The position numbers were made by a program, and so were the translations under genes. The notes beneath the pieces were generated by a model. That model was given only the letters and a program-made list of their open reading frames with translations, was not told the DNA's origin and ran no database searches. A stretch of 64,000 bases of DNA from Paroedura picta (lineage: Eukaryota; Chordata; Lepidosauria; Squamata; Gekkonidae). Each line of letters starts with the position of its first letter. Within the stretch, counting starts at the first letter, position 1. Below, one piece after another: positions 1-12,300 of the stretch. The stretch is taken from NCBI RefSeq assembly GCF_049243985.1, contig NC_135369.1:24970765-25034764 (forward strand), in the 5' to 3' direction.

Positions 1-248
1 TAGAAGGGTTTCTCAAATGGGTGGGAGCTAATTTTTTATATATTGATATGACCATAGAGGGTCAAATTGACCCCCCCCCATGGCCAATGATGGGCCTGGA
101 GGGGGTGAGAAGGGGAGGGTCCCCAGGTAGGCATTGTCCATAGCTCTGCTTCCCGACCATATTCTGCACGATCACACGATCTGGGGTATCTCAAAACCTG
201 AAGAATGTTTTAGGGGGTTCTCAATGGTAAATAAAAGTTGAGGAAGGG
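1..248. mobile_element. hAT-type non-autonomous DNA element, cut by window start
   Basis: Begins inside a copy of a family present elsewhere (25567-26100, 46745-47055, 53964-54259). Shared marks are GGGTTTCTCAA near one end, a run around GACCATA..GGTCAA, GGCCAATGATGGGCC, and TTCTCAA with a short TIR at the other end. The family assignment comes from the 8-bp target duplication of the 53964 copy. Confidence 0.55.
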
Positions 249-900
249 TATCTGAGGGAGGAAGCCTGATAAAAAGTAGAAGAAATTTACCTCTGCATAA
301 GAACACGCCCTAGGTAAAAGCCCCTCCCCACCCACCCCCATCTGCAATACGTACGAATGGTGGATTGAATGCCTAGCATTAAAACAAATTTCTGAGCTAG
401 TGTAGAAAACCTCACGTGAAATGCCAGTGTACGGAAGGGTGCGTATCTGCTTTCTTCCTTTCTTCCATTCGCGAAGGTCAAAATGGCAATGTAGTATAAC
501 TATGTGCTCATATGTAGTCATTGCTGGTGAAAGCAGGAGTTTAAAAGGAATTTTGCAGGACCTCCTCCCTTTCTCCATCTTCTCCAAAGGCACACATAGC
601 TGTGATTCGTGTTACAGTAAAACCCAAAGGGGCGGGGGGGAATGACAACCTTGTAGCATATTTGGCATGTCAAATTTTTCTGAAAGGCTGCTCTGGATCT
701 CAGTAAACCTACTGGCCTTTAAGATGCAGTGCCACCCTCTTCAAGCAAGAGATCCAGGGCCTCTCGTGGGCAAGCAGAATCAAGGTCCCTCCTATGGAAG
801 TCCACACCTGCAGCTGCCCTATTACCATCAGGCAATCGGCCTATCAACACGTCTCCATGACAACATCTTTCCAGGACCACTATTACTCCACCCTACCTGA
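249..900. other. Intergenic stretch with no recognised feature
   Basis: Short open frames only, none resembling a known protein. No repeat family recognised. Confidence 0.5.
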
Positions 901-901
901 A

Positions 902-1100
902 TGACCCAGGCTAACCCAATCCCATCAGATCTCAGGAGCTAAGCAAGGGCTGCCATGGTTAGTACTTGGATCAGAAACCACTAAGGAAGGCCCAGGGATG
1001 CTAGGCAGAGGCCGGCAAACCATCTCTGTTCATCTCTTGCCTTGAAAGCATTATGGGGTTACCTTAAGTTTGCTGTGACTTGATGTTAAAAGATATCACT
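902..1100 (+). mobile_element. 5S-rRNA-derived SINE (5S-Sauria type)
   Basis: The first 90 bases follow the 5S rRNA gene: CATCAGATCTCAGGAGCTAA, then GGTTAGTACTTGGAT, i.e. the internal A-box and C-box regions of a type 1 Pol III promoter, diverged. Beyond that the body (AAACCATCTCTGTTCATCTC, GCTGTGACTTGATG) is shared with the inverted copies at 47099-47250 and 49679-50105. It is a retroposed SINE, not a 5S gene. Confidence 0.8.
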
Positions 1101-2028
1101 GCAGAGGACTAAGGTTTGAACCTGGGAATTTCTGCAAGGCTGATAGCATCAGCCACACCTCCCTCTCCTGATAAGCTAAGGTACTGCAGTTACCATGCCC
1201 AGGTTAATTCACAAGCCCCACCAATTTCAATGAGACATGCTCTCCCAAGCTTCTTAGGACTGCATCCAAAGAGAGAAGGGCTGACTCATAAGAGTTCACA
1301 ATGGAGTAAGTTCCAGGTGCCTCTGGCTTTGGTTTTGTCCTATATAGAGGATTGCAGCCTACATAGCAATTTCCCTTATATTTAGAATCCTTTCACTTTC
1401 TGAATGGGACCCCTGCTGTGCTGAAGAGGTTTTAGAACAAAGGTGCTTGTTCTTCACAATGTCAAAGAACAGCTCCAGCCTTGGAACTTGATTGTCCTTG
1501 AAGGACCAAGTCTATACAGTGCCCTCTTCTGCCTTGCAAGCTAGAAGACGGACAGAAACAAAATGCTTGTTCTCTGGGTGAGCAGCAGCTGCAGCAGAGG
1601 GAGCGGCTCTATCAAAGGAACCCCCTCCTCCAACTTGTGAGTTAAAAAGCTGACATGATTCGAGCAGTCAGTGGTACAGATATACTACCCCATTCCTGGG
1701 CCCACGATCTCAAATCCTTGGGAAATAATTCCGCTTAATTACATGATTTTCATAGCATAACTTACCATGAAATGGTTTTACAAGCATTAGTTGTGTTCAC
1801 TCCCAGCCTGAAATTGGAAATCATTATTGGGGGAAGGGGGAGTAAAGAGACTGAAGCCAAAGGGACTTGAATGTCCCCCCCCATACCCTCACTGGTCTCT
1901 GAACAAAAATTTGGAAAGCATCTTGGCAACTGGACAAATGATTCATGGAAGAAAACAGGGAGAAAGACCAAAACTGTTCCTACTGTCAACACAGAATGCA
2001 AGTTCAGCTTGGCCCTCCTTTATGCAGC
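1101..2028. other. Intergenic stretch with no recognised gene
   Basis: Mixed-composition sequence without exon-like coding runs or a repeat that could be named. Confidence 0.45.
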
Positions 2029-2312
2029 AAGAAAGAAGAAGAAGAGTTGGTTCTTATATGCCACTTTTCCCTACCCGAAGGAGGCTCAAAGTGGCTTATA
2101 GTCGCCTTCCCTTTCCTCTCCCCACATCAGACACCCTGTGAGGTGGGTGAGGCTGAGAGAGCCGTGATATCACTGCCCGGTCAGAAGAACTTTATCAGTG
2201 CAGTGGTGAGCCCAAGGTCACCCAGCTGGCTGCATGTGGAGGAGTGCAGAATCGAACCTGGCAAGCCAGATTAGAAGTCCACATTTCTAACCACTACACC
2301 AAACTGGCTCTC
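2029..2312 (-). mobile_element. tRNA-derived SINE with (GAA)n tail
   Basis: Read on the minus strand it starts GAGAGCCAGTTTGGTGTAGTGG (Pol III A box TGGTGTAGTGG), has a B box close to GGTTCGATTC, a conserved body (CACCCTGTGAGGTGGGTGAG on plus) and ends AACCAACTCTTCTTCTT. Same family as 24424-24706, 26604-26795, 61478-61755 and the copy at the right edge. Confidence 0.85.
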
Positions 2313-2557
2313 GGGGGGGGGGGGGTAGAGGAGTGAGTGTCCCTGTCATTCAGAATGAGTGTCTCTTGGAATCTCCTGGTGGGCAGACCTCTGTTAGCCA
2401 AAGTTTCTCATTCTTAAGGCGAAGCTTTGCAGAAACCTCCAGTCAGTAGTTCAGGAGGCCCTGCACAGGTAGAACAATGTCAGCATTCCTTTGAGACCCC
2501 GAACTGCCATTGCAAAGTACCTTAATCTTGCCCTCCCTTCTAAATCTTCATCTAGGG

Positions 2558-2864
2558 CAGTGGTCCCCAACCTTTTTATCACTGGGGACCACTCAATGCC
2601 GGGGACCACTCAATGCCTTTTACTGAGGCCCGGTGGGGGGGGGGGGGTAGTTTACTCCTCTACTCTCAACCACTGCCCTAATGCTCTCTGATCGCTATGG
2701 TAATGTTTAAACATCACTTCAAAATAAGATACAGACAATGAAGTGTGTTGTAAAGGGCTGGGGGGGATGAAGTAAAGGGCTGGGGGGGAGAAGGCGTCCT
2801 TCGGGACCCACCTCCAATTAGTCGGGCCACATGTGGTCCACGGCCCACAGGTTGGGGATCGCTA
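2558..2864. mobile_element. hAT non-autonomous element (CAGTGGTCCCCAACC family)
   Basis: Ends are CAGTGGTCCCCAACC and GGTTGGGGATCGCTA. It is flanked by a perfect 8-bp direct repeat ATCTAGGG (2550-2557 and 2865-2872), the hAT signature. It carries a small internal duplication of GGGACCACTCAATGCC and a poly-G run. No transposase frame. Confidence 0.88.
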
Positions 2865-3195
2865 ATCTAGGGGATTTAGAAAGCAGCCTTAAAAGAGTGC
2901 AACAAGGTGGGGAAGGAGAAGGGTCGATTTTGTAGTGGAAAGAGGAGGCTTGCAGGCAGCCTTGTTTTCCTGGAGGCTGTGCTGGGATTGAGGAATGACT
3001 TGTGAGGGGTTGGATGGAAAGGAGTTCAAGCAAAAGTCCCGAGAGCTCACAGGCCTACCACCCCGCCCCCCTCCGAGCCTGTGCCCAAAGTTACCCTTTC
3101 ACTCCAAAGCCCTTGCCCTGGAAAAAATCAGTACAAAAGCCGGACTAGTTGGCTGGCTGGCTTAGAAAACGAGGTCTCCAGAGAGGAATTCTGAG

Positions 3196-3201
3196 TTTAT
3201 T
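3196..3201 (-). terminator. Poly(A) signal of SF3B2
   Basis: AATAAA on the minus strand, about 137 nt past the SF3B2 stop codon. It implies a short 3' UTR with cleavage near position 3180. No nearer AATAAA was seen. Confidence 0.85.
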
Positions 3202-3337
3202 TACAAAATAATCTACGTCGTTAGCCAGGGGCAATATGCGCAGATAGCCCAGGGTGTCCTGGCCATGAGGATACTCAGGTGGGGACAGAAGTTTAAAAAC
3301 AAACACAACAAAAGACAGTGACTGACAGATGCTGGAA

Positions 3338-6300
3338 CTAGAACTTGAATTCCTTGTATTTCTTGGCACCGGCTCTGGTGTCCTGGGGCTGGGCTTTCCG
3401 CTTCTTTTGCTGTGGGGACAGAGGCAGAGAGCTGGTCACAGCACGGTCTAGCTAACCAGGCCACGGTCAGAAACTGTTGCAGCAAGAAAATTCACACGTA
3501 CTTAGGAGAACCTCTTTTGCCACTACGCTATTTCCCATCAGGCAGCAGCAACACTTGGCCCCTCCCATCACCTCTTGGTCTCCTCCATCCTAACAGAAAA
3601 TTCATGCCCCTCTCACAGTCTATCACTTTTCTATCACTGACCCAGAGTTCCTCTTGCCACCCAAAGCCCAATGTCAAGGATGCCCAACTCGTTGCACCTT
3701 TCCCTTGGAGGAGTTGCACTTTTTGTCAATGTTCCGTAACAGCCATTGGTCAATACTGACAATACTGTGGGCTTTTCATATACATTAGGTTAGAAAACCG
3801 CCTCACCTTCTGCTTGGCAGCATGTTCGGCCACCATGTCACTGAAGTCCTCCTTCTCCACCTGGGCCTGCTGCTCCCGCACGTGCTCCTCGTACTTCTGT
3901 GTCATGGCCATCGGGTCAAGCTCCAGCTCCTCGGGGGCCAAGGCGACCTCCACACCCTGGATCTCTGGCACCGGCCCTTTGCGGCTCATCACCTGCAAGG
4001 AGACACCAGAAGGGTCAAGCAGGAAAGCCTGAGCAGCGCTGCCGCTTCCTGCCAGCCAGGGTTCACCCTCTCCTTACCGTTGTCATGTCGTAAATGTGGG
4101 TGGAGCCCATCATGGCACCGCCCACAGTTGCCGTCCTCTTCTCTGGCAGCACTGTGAACAGCTGGGGCGTCTCACTGCTGCAGAGGACGAGGCAGAAGGA
4201 AACAACACAACTCTCATCAGCGCGGACGGGACGGAGTGGAGGGTGGGGAGGGATTATCACTCAGGACCGTCTTGGGCGACCCTGTCCCCTGCAGACTCTG
4301 AGCTGAGAGAACTGGGATTTTGCACCACTTACGTATCATGCATATTCACCAAACGGGGATGCATTTGTTTCATAAGGTTACATTTTTCTAATCCAAGTCA
4401 GTGAAAGTGACTCTAGAGAGCACAGGAGCCCCACCCTTCCCCACTTAGCACGCCCCTCCCCCCCAAATACATATTGTTTTGATATGGCACAGAAACTGAA
4501 ATGATGCTGAATCCTACACTTTCAAGGCACGTGTGGAACGACTACATATGTGCAACCTCTGATATGGAGACACTGGTCTCACGGACAGGGATGATGCTTC
4601 CTGAGACCTGCTAACCAGGAGACGCTGTGGATAAAAAACAAGATCACTTAATTGGGAGAGCCGCAGTCATGCAACCTATGTGGCCTTGTGGGACAGGTGC
4701 TCTCTAATCGCATCCTCTGCTATTTTTATGCTACCTCTGGAGCAATGCGCCCTGGAGAAAAGGCCAACAACCCTCACCAGACGCAAGCTCTGCCTCCCCA
4801 AGGGCTGTCCCTCCAAGACCAGGGGTAGTCAAACTGCGGCCCTCCAGATGTCCATGGACTACAATTCCCATGAGCCCCTGCCAGCAAAAGCTGACAGGGG
4901 CTCATGAGAATTGTAGTCCATGGACATTTGGAGGGCCGCAGTTTGACTACCTCTGCTCTGGACCATATAGAGACGAGTCAGTACTTACCCATCCATAGCT
5001 TCCTCGATCTTCTTCTTACGCAGTTCAATGAGTTCAGGTGTTTCCATCCCAGCAGGCACCGATGAGAATCCACCAGGTGTGATCAGGCCACTAGGGAGAG
5101 AGCAACTCAAGTAGTTAAAAATCCAGCCAGTACTATCAGCCCCACTTAAAATCTCCCCGCATCCTGCTCCACTGCAGGAAAGAGGCAGCGCCTACCTGTC
5201 GGCAGGTGTGATGAAGCCTGTCTCATCTGGTTTCTCTTCATCACTTTCCTCATCCTCTTCTTCCTCAGACGACTCTTCATCAGAGGGCTCCAGTTCTCCC
5301 CACGGTGTCCGGTCAATCTCTTCTTCCTCTGTCTTGGTCTAAGGAACGGAAAGGGTGAAAGGGCGTGCCAATGGCGAGCCCTCTGCATAGCACCTGGCAC
5401 ATACCAAACAAAGGGGGAGAAGAGCTCATTCTTTTTCCACATTGGTACCACCCGACATAAATCCATACCTGGAATTCAGCTGCATTGGTCCCAAAGACGT
5501 CTCCATAGAGAGGTTTCCCAGTCTCATCCACAGGGGGTTTGCCCCAGCCCCCAGCATGGTACCCAAATGAGCATCCCTGGGGGAAGAGGAGATACAAGAG
5601 TCACTTGCTGCCTCTTCCAAGCCAAGGCAGGAGGAGCTGAAAAGGGACCCTAGAGTTGTTCTTTAAAGCAGTGTTACTTCTCTACATGATCTCTGAACAC
5701 TAGCAAAATTCCCTGGTTCTATTACCAATTAGACAGTTCCTTGAGGATCAGGGTTGTGTGCATACGACAAAGGAACTGATATTGGGCATATAAATTCAGC
5801 ATTTGATGGGACAGCACCCAAAGGGCAAGGGTGGCTGCCCCTACGCCCCTGGGGCCCACCTCAGTTGCCCCAAGTTTCTGCTGGTAATATTGGCGTAGAC
5901 ACCTCTCTGACTAGAGTAGCCTGGTAGGAAAGCCGTAATTACTTTTCCCCAGTACTGGTGGTGCTGCAGGCCCAGCCTGGACTGACTCATAAAGGCAATA
6001 TCCAAGCCTAGGGACTCACTAACAGGACACACTTGCCTTATGGCCTCTTCCAGAAAGCCAGCCTGCACTGTGGAGGACACAGCTGCTTTCCCATAAAGAT
6101 AGCCACCTTATGCATGGTATTAAGGGCACTGCAGAAGCCATTAGAGACCTGAGTTTATTTTTAAAGCATCATTTATTCTTCATTCGGGTGTATAAATGTA
6201 ATAAATAAAAATAAATACATAACGGGAGTGAGTTATGTGGTGAAAGCAACTTTGCAATTCCGGTTTTTACAGTTCTTTGTCACTTAGATAATGACGGGCA

Positions 6301-9300
6301 TTTAAATTAATACGGGACTTGGAAAAACTGTATTTGCTTTAGGTCAAGATGGGTAGTCATGTTAGTCTGTAGTAGCAAAAACAACCAAGAGTAACCTTAA
6401 AGGCTAACTAAATTTGTGGCAGGGCATGAATAAGTCACTGTTCACTTCATCAGATGTATTTGCTTTGTACCTGCTACAAGTGGGACAAGGGGAGTATAAG
6501 AAGGACCCCAGAAGCATGCTGAGGTCTTCTGGCTATATCATTTTAAAATGTCAAGCTTCTTCAGGCTGCAGAGGGGGTCTGCAAAGAGCATGGGCTGTAC
6601 CACATTAATGGCTCCCGGTGATTTGGGAGAACTTTTATCCCTTGCAGATTCAGAGGTTGGGAAAAGGAAACAGCTCCATGAGAAGTTGGCTGGGCTGCAG
6701 AATCTTTCTCCCCCAAAGGATCACAAGGGCCGGGCTATCACAAATATGCTGGGCCACAGACCTCTTTTCTGTATTGCCAGAGGTTCTACCTTAGAAAGCC
6801 TCCTCTCCTATGGCAAGGCATCCGAAATGTCCCCACTCACCTCTGGGATTGGCGAATTCAAGCCTGGAATCTTCAGATTGGGGTAAGAGGGTGGCGGGCC
6901 GTAGCGCTGCATGGCAATCAGCCACGGAGGTGGAACCTTGTGTGCATTCTGCATTCGCCCCAAAAGAACAAAGCATTAGCCTGCAAAAAGCTTCCTGGCT
7001 ACACACAGCATCCTAGTTCCACTGGTCCTCCTCTGTCCTATCATCCCAGCCTCACCCACCAATGTTGCCTCCCCCCTTGCCATGACCAACATCCATTACT
7101 TGCTCTTTCCAAACACAAAGCATCAATCCCCCAAATGCACCCCCAATCCCCGGGCCTGGAAGCTGCTATTCCAAGCCACCAACTGATTGACGTGAGAGAC
7201 AGAATGGCCCTAGCTTTTCCCTGTATGGCTGTGGGACATGAAAGCACTCACCATCCAAACAACGGCCATTCCAAGTGGGGCTGACGCATTGGGATGGTGG
7301 GCAGCAGGGAATAGAGGGTGTTAAGACTGTGTTTAAAGAAGGTGAGCCATTCTGAGGGCCTGATGGGTCAGAGTGTATGGAGGATACAAACTGCATGAGC
7401 TAATTGCTGAATCCATATATGCTGCAATACTTTTCAAGAACCCCATGGAGTGTGGTGTGTGGGTGGGCAGGCATAAGGGGAAAAGAAAAAGCAGGTTGAA
7501 TATTTTATTTTATAATTTTATAATTGCTGGTCTATGCACAGACATAGGCACACATGCACACCCCACCTTAATTTTGCAAGCTCTTCCAATAGTGCCTCGC
7601 AGGACAGACAAGTTTTGGTTCTTCGGGGGAGCTCAGGGAACTGAACTTACAGCCTGCTTTGCCTCTGAGGCCTTTATCAGATGCTCCTGACAACACCCAA
7701 AGCAGCCTCACGTCTTGCCACTCACCGGCCCCACAGGCATCCCCAGCGCAATGCGCAGCTCATCCGACAAATCTCCCGGTTTCTTCTCCTTGAGTCGTGT
7801 CTCAAACTCCTTGCCCTGGTGGGGAAGGGGAGGAACCCATGAGGGACAGGCCAGGAGTGCTCCTCCTTGCCCGTTCCCCCAAAGGAGAAAGCTAGGCCTA
7901 GCAACTAAGGCATTTACCTCATAATACAGGTCGCCGTGGATCGTCAGCTTCGGTTTGGTCTGCCACTTGAAGAAGGCGTCGTGCAGCTTTTGATAATCGA
8001 TATCGATTTTGCCCATCTTGGGGCGAACTTTCTCCCTCATCTTGGACTTCATGGTCTTCTGTTCTTCCTGGGAGGCGGGCACAGCAGGGGAGAAAATGAT
8101 ACAACCACAGCAAGGTTTTGCCAGCCTCTTAAAAGGTGGCATATAATCCCCCCCCCCCCCGGAGGGACAGATTCGGATGAGTGGCAGCCCAACAGCGCCT
8201 GCCACAAAAGGAGGCAGCCATCTACAGGCAGGTGTGCGTGACCAGCATTCCCATTTCTGTGTATTTAAAGCCCTGTGCTCAGTTGTACAGGCAGCCCAGT
8301 GTGTCTTATGAGATCCAGTCCAACTACAAAATCTCAGCTTTCCTTTTGAAAAGAAAAATTATACCTCTTTTTGGCTATGGGGGTGGAAGGCAAGAGCAAG
8401 CTACACTGTTGGACTCTCTGGAGCCAGATTGTCAACAGCTGTACAGCCCCTTCCCATTCCCAAAAGTATGATAGTTAAAATACAGAAGTTGCATCTCTGC
8501 CATTACAGACAGGAGTCAGTTCCTACCAGCACACAACCAGCATTTCCCTTCAGCACATGCAGCCTTGGCTAGGGATTGTCCACACTTTGTTTGGGCAGAA
8601 AAACAGTTTGGGCAGTGATGAAGCACAAGGCGCTGCAAGCAGAAGTCTGATTCTGGGCATCTTTAATTGAAAAAGGCCCTCAGGTGTTGGGAAAGCCCAA
8701 CCTCTGCTTGAAATCCTGGAGAGTTACTCCTGGAGAGTTCAAAGACAGCTTTGAAGGTTTGTGCATTTTGGAGCAGCTGCATGAGCCCACTCCAAGGCAG
8801 CAGCTCAAGCAAGACAGCAACAAGGGGCCCCTGGCTCCCCTGAATCACTTGTCTTAGCATGGAGATTTGCAGTGGAGCACCCCCCACCCCACCCGTTCCT
8901 TCTCAGGATTCTCCCCACCCCTCTCTGTCAAAGGGCAGAGCAAAGGTGAACTCTGGGCAGGTTCTTAGCACTCTCTTGAGGCTGGCCATTGAAAGGAACA
9001 GTGCCGAAGTCAGGAGGCCCTCTGGGACACCACTACCAGTGACTCACACTCAGCGTGAACTTCATTCCACAGAAGGCTACAGAACCTCGGCCCTACTGAA
9101 ATTCCCTTCCCTGGAGAGGCGCGAGACGACACCCTACCTTCTCTTGCAGGGCCTCCCTCATCTCCTGGATCCCTGTGCGCTTGATGAACTCAGGCAGTTC
9201 AAACGGTGGCTTCTCAATGCCCCTCTTGCCTTGCAGGTATTTGCGCTTGAAGCACCAGTGCCGAGGGACCGGGACGGAGTTACGAGTGGCCTTCAGGTGG

Positions 9301-12300
9301 ACTAAGAGTTTAGGGTCCTGGGCTGTCACGTCATGCATCTCCACCACGTCGGGGCGGGCCACAAGCTGTGGGGGGGGGGGGAGAAACACAACCAACAAGG
9401 TTGAACTGGGAAGACCCCCAAAAGCCAGACTACTCCCTCCCCACTCTCCTGTGTCTAGACCAGCCTTTTTCATCCTTTTAGACCATGGGGGAGCCCCTGA
9501 AATAATTCTTCATGTTTCGAGGAGCCCCAGAAATGATGTCAGCTGTCCATGCCTCCCTACCATGCCCCCAGAAGTGACATCACCACCCACAGTAACAGAG
9601 AGGCTCAAGGAGGACTGAGGGAGGAGAGACAGGAGATGGTTTAAGGAGGAGTCAACATGCAGAAACCACAAGAGAACTCCTGCTTGGGAGGGGGAGCAAT
9701 AGAAGCAGCCAGTTCCTTAGCTCAGGGGTAGTCAACCTGTGGTCCTCCAGATGTTCATGGGCTACAATTCCCATGAGCCCCTGCCAGCAAACGCTGGCAG
9801 GGGCTCATAGGAATTGTAGTCCATGAACATCTGGAGGACCACAGGTTGACTACCCCGCCTTAGTTTATGGCAGAATCCATTAAGGCAGGAGGGGCAATAC
9901 CCTGGACCCCCTCCAGAGCTCCTGTGAACTCCCTCTGAAGCTCTTGCAGACCCCCAAGCATCCCCGATCTAGTCAGTTGCTTCCTCTGGGGCCTGAAAGG
10001 CTTGAATCTGTCATGACCCAAAGGCTGAGCCCCACTTCAAGGCCACTGGCTCAGAGTGCATCCGAAAACACACATTGAGCAATGTGTCCTCACCGATGAA
10101 TAACCACATGTGGCCCCACAAAAAATACAGGATCATTAAAGTGGGGAACCCATCGGAAAATGGACTCCCTACAAAAAAACATCCCCCCACAAAAAACTTC
10201 TTAACCTGGATATGGACCCACTGAATGGGGCGGCAATAGAAATCATCATTATAATCGATGCTGCTATTTGTTATAGATGCGGCTTGCAAATGGTCTTTAA
10301 AACATCATTTGTTAATTTTAACATATGCTATTGTTATTGCTGTATACCGCCCTGAGCTGGCTTGCTGGGAAGATGGTATATAAATTGAATCAGTAAATAA
10401 ATAAATGAAAGGCATAATAACCTTGAGACAGGCAACAGCCCAATGTTCCTTTTCACAGAACACCCCGGATGAGGGGACTTGGGGGCAGTGGCATGCCCTG
10501 CCCTTGGGGGACTCACAAATCGCAACCGGCAAGAAGAGAGGAAGATTTGGAGGACAAACCAATGAAAAACCCAACCCTCGATTAAATCGGGGCTAAGAGT
10601 CCATCCCTCAGCTCCTCTTTCACCTGCTAAGCCCGTCTGCTTTCCCCCATTTGCTTGCCCAACCCCCACCTGACAGCACCTGTTTGAGCTCTGCTACAGT
10701 AAAGCGGTTCATTCGCCTCAGCTTCTTCTTGGAGAGTTTGGGGGCTTCTGGCTTCTTTTCCTGAGTGTATTAGAGAAGGACAGGCTGTCATTTCTATTAC
10801 CTATATTTCATTGCTGCTTTAAACATTATGCAAACAACCACCTCCTTCCCACAAGAACATCCACCTTGAATCTTGCCTGGAGAGGTTACAGCGAGCCTTT
10901 TCTGGACAGGGGAGAGTGCTGGCAGGGACTCCCTCCTTCCCTCTTCCCCGGAAAGGCCCACCGTGGCCTCTCCAGGCCTTGGTGAGCCTGCCCATGTCAG
11001 GGAGGGGAAGTCCTGGTGGGGACTCCCCCCTTCCATACCTCCCACCCCCAAAAGGCCTGCTGCAGCCTGTCTAGGCCTTGGCAAGCCCGGCCAGAAAGAA
11101 AGATTCCCATCCCCTACTGTTTGTACACTATTATACAGTGACCACAGAGGGACCGCCCTTGAGCATGAAGCTTGTAGTTATGTTAGCCAGCAGTCAATCA
11201 CAGACCTCTCCTTCATAGGGGGGGGGAGGGGACACCTCCTACCTGTTCATCATCTGAGCTGTCATCACTGTCCTTCCGCTCCTCCTCAAAGCCCTTCTTC
11301 TTGGGGGCAGCTGAACTGGCCACCTTGTCTGCCTTCTCTGGTTCCTTCTCCTTGTCTTTTTTCACATCATCTGTCAACTGCAGAGACAGAAGGAGAAAGA
11401 GCTGGAGGCAGCAGGTTCCAAAACTGCTGCGGCATGAATAAGTCGGGCAGGCATCCTTCCCACATTCAGACACCTACTTCTTTATCGGATGGCACACCTA
11501 CATTCCAACCACATTTCCTAAAAGGCTGGATAGGCAAATCCTGGCCCCCTTAGACAGCCATTAACAACAGAACACCAAAAGGTCAAATTTTTCATTTGAA
11601 GTGGGACGTTGCCTGCTAGTTTTGGAAGAATTGTGACATTTGCTAACAATGCACAGCATATGGGGGGGGCACGCTTTTGGAGTCTGCAAATAGGAGTCTC
11701 ACGGAAGATTCTGGATTATCCAAGCAGCAGTTCTCACTCTAAACTGGGAAAGGATTCATCTGCTTTTTGTTGACATTAAAGTACAGGGGTCTAATTTCTT
11801 AAATCTGGGGCACATTCCCAAGACAATTCCTAAACACCTTTCCCCAGACGGTTGGAAATGAACTTTAAACCACCCCCATGAGACAAGCATGTTTAACCCT
11901 ACAGCCTCATCATTGTGCTTCACATATTAAGGAAGCAATCATGATCCATAGAAGGCTCCCAGATCTAGCCTCAGAGTTCTTCCATGTTGGAGAGGAAAGA
12001 ACCCAGAACAAAGAGAGAAATATACCACTAAGCCCCAAGCACCATCGCACCTTGAAAGCCTCAAAGATCCTCTTGAAGAAAATGAAATTGGGGTCATAGA
12101 TTTCAGGCTCCTCTGTGACATACTCAATCTCCACAGAAGCATCAGCCCCTGACTCATTCCCACGCCCATTTGCCTCCTGGGTAGCTGGGCCATCTTTCTG
12201 GGATGTGTTTTGCTTCTTCTTTTTCTTCCGGTTCCGCCGCTTACGGTTTTTCTGCCAAATAGACAAAAAGGGCTTAATTGGCACTTGCTCTTTAGCAGGG

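Noticed and set aside
902-1100. 5S rRNA gene
   Set aside because: Only part of the 5S sequence with many mismatches, fused to a SINE body shared with other copies.
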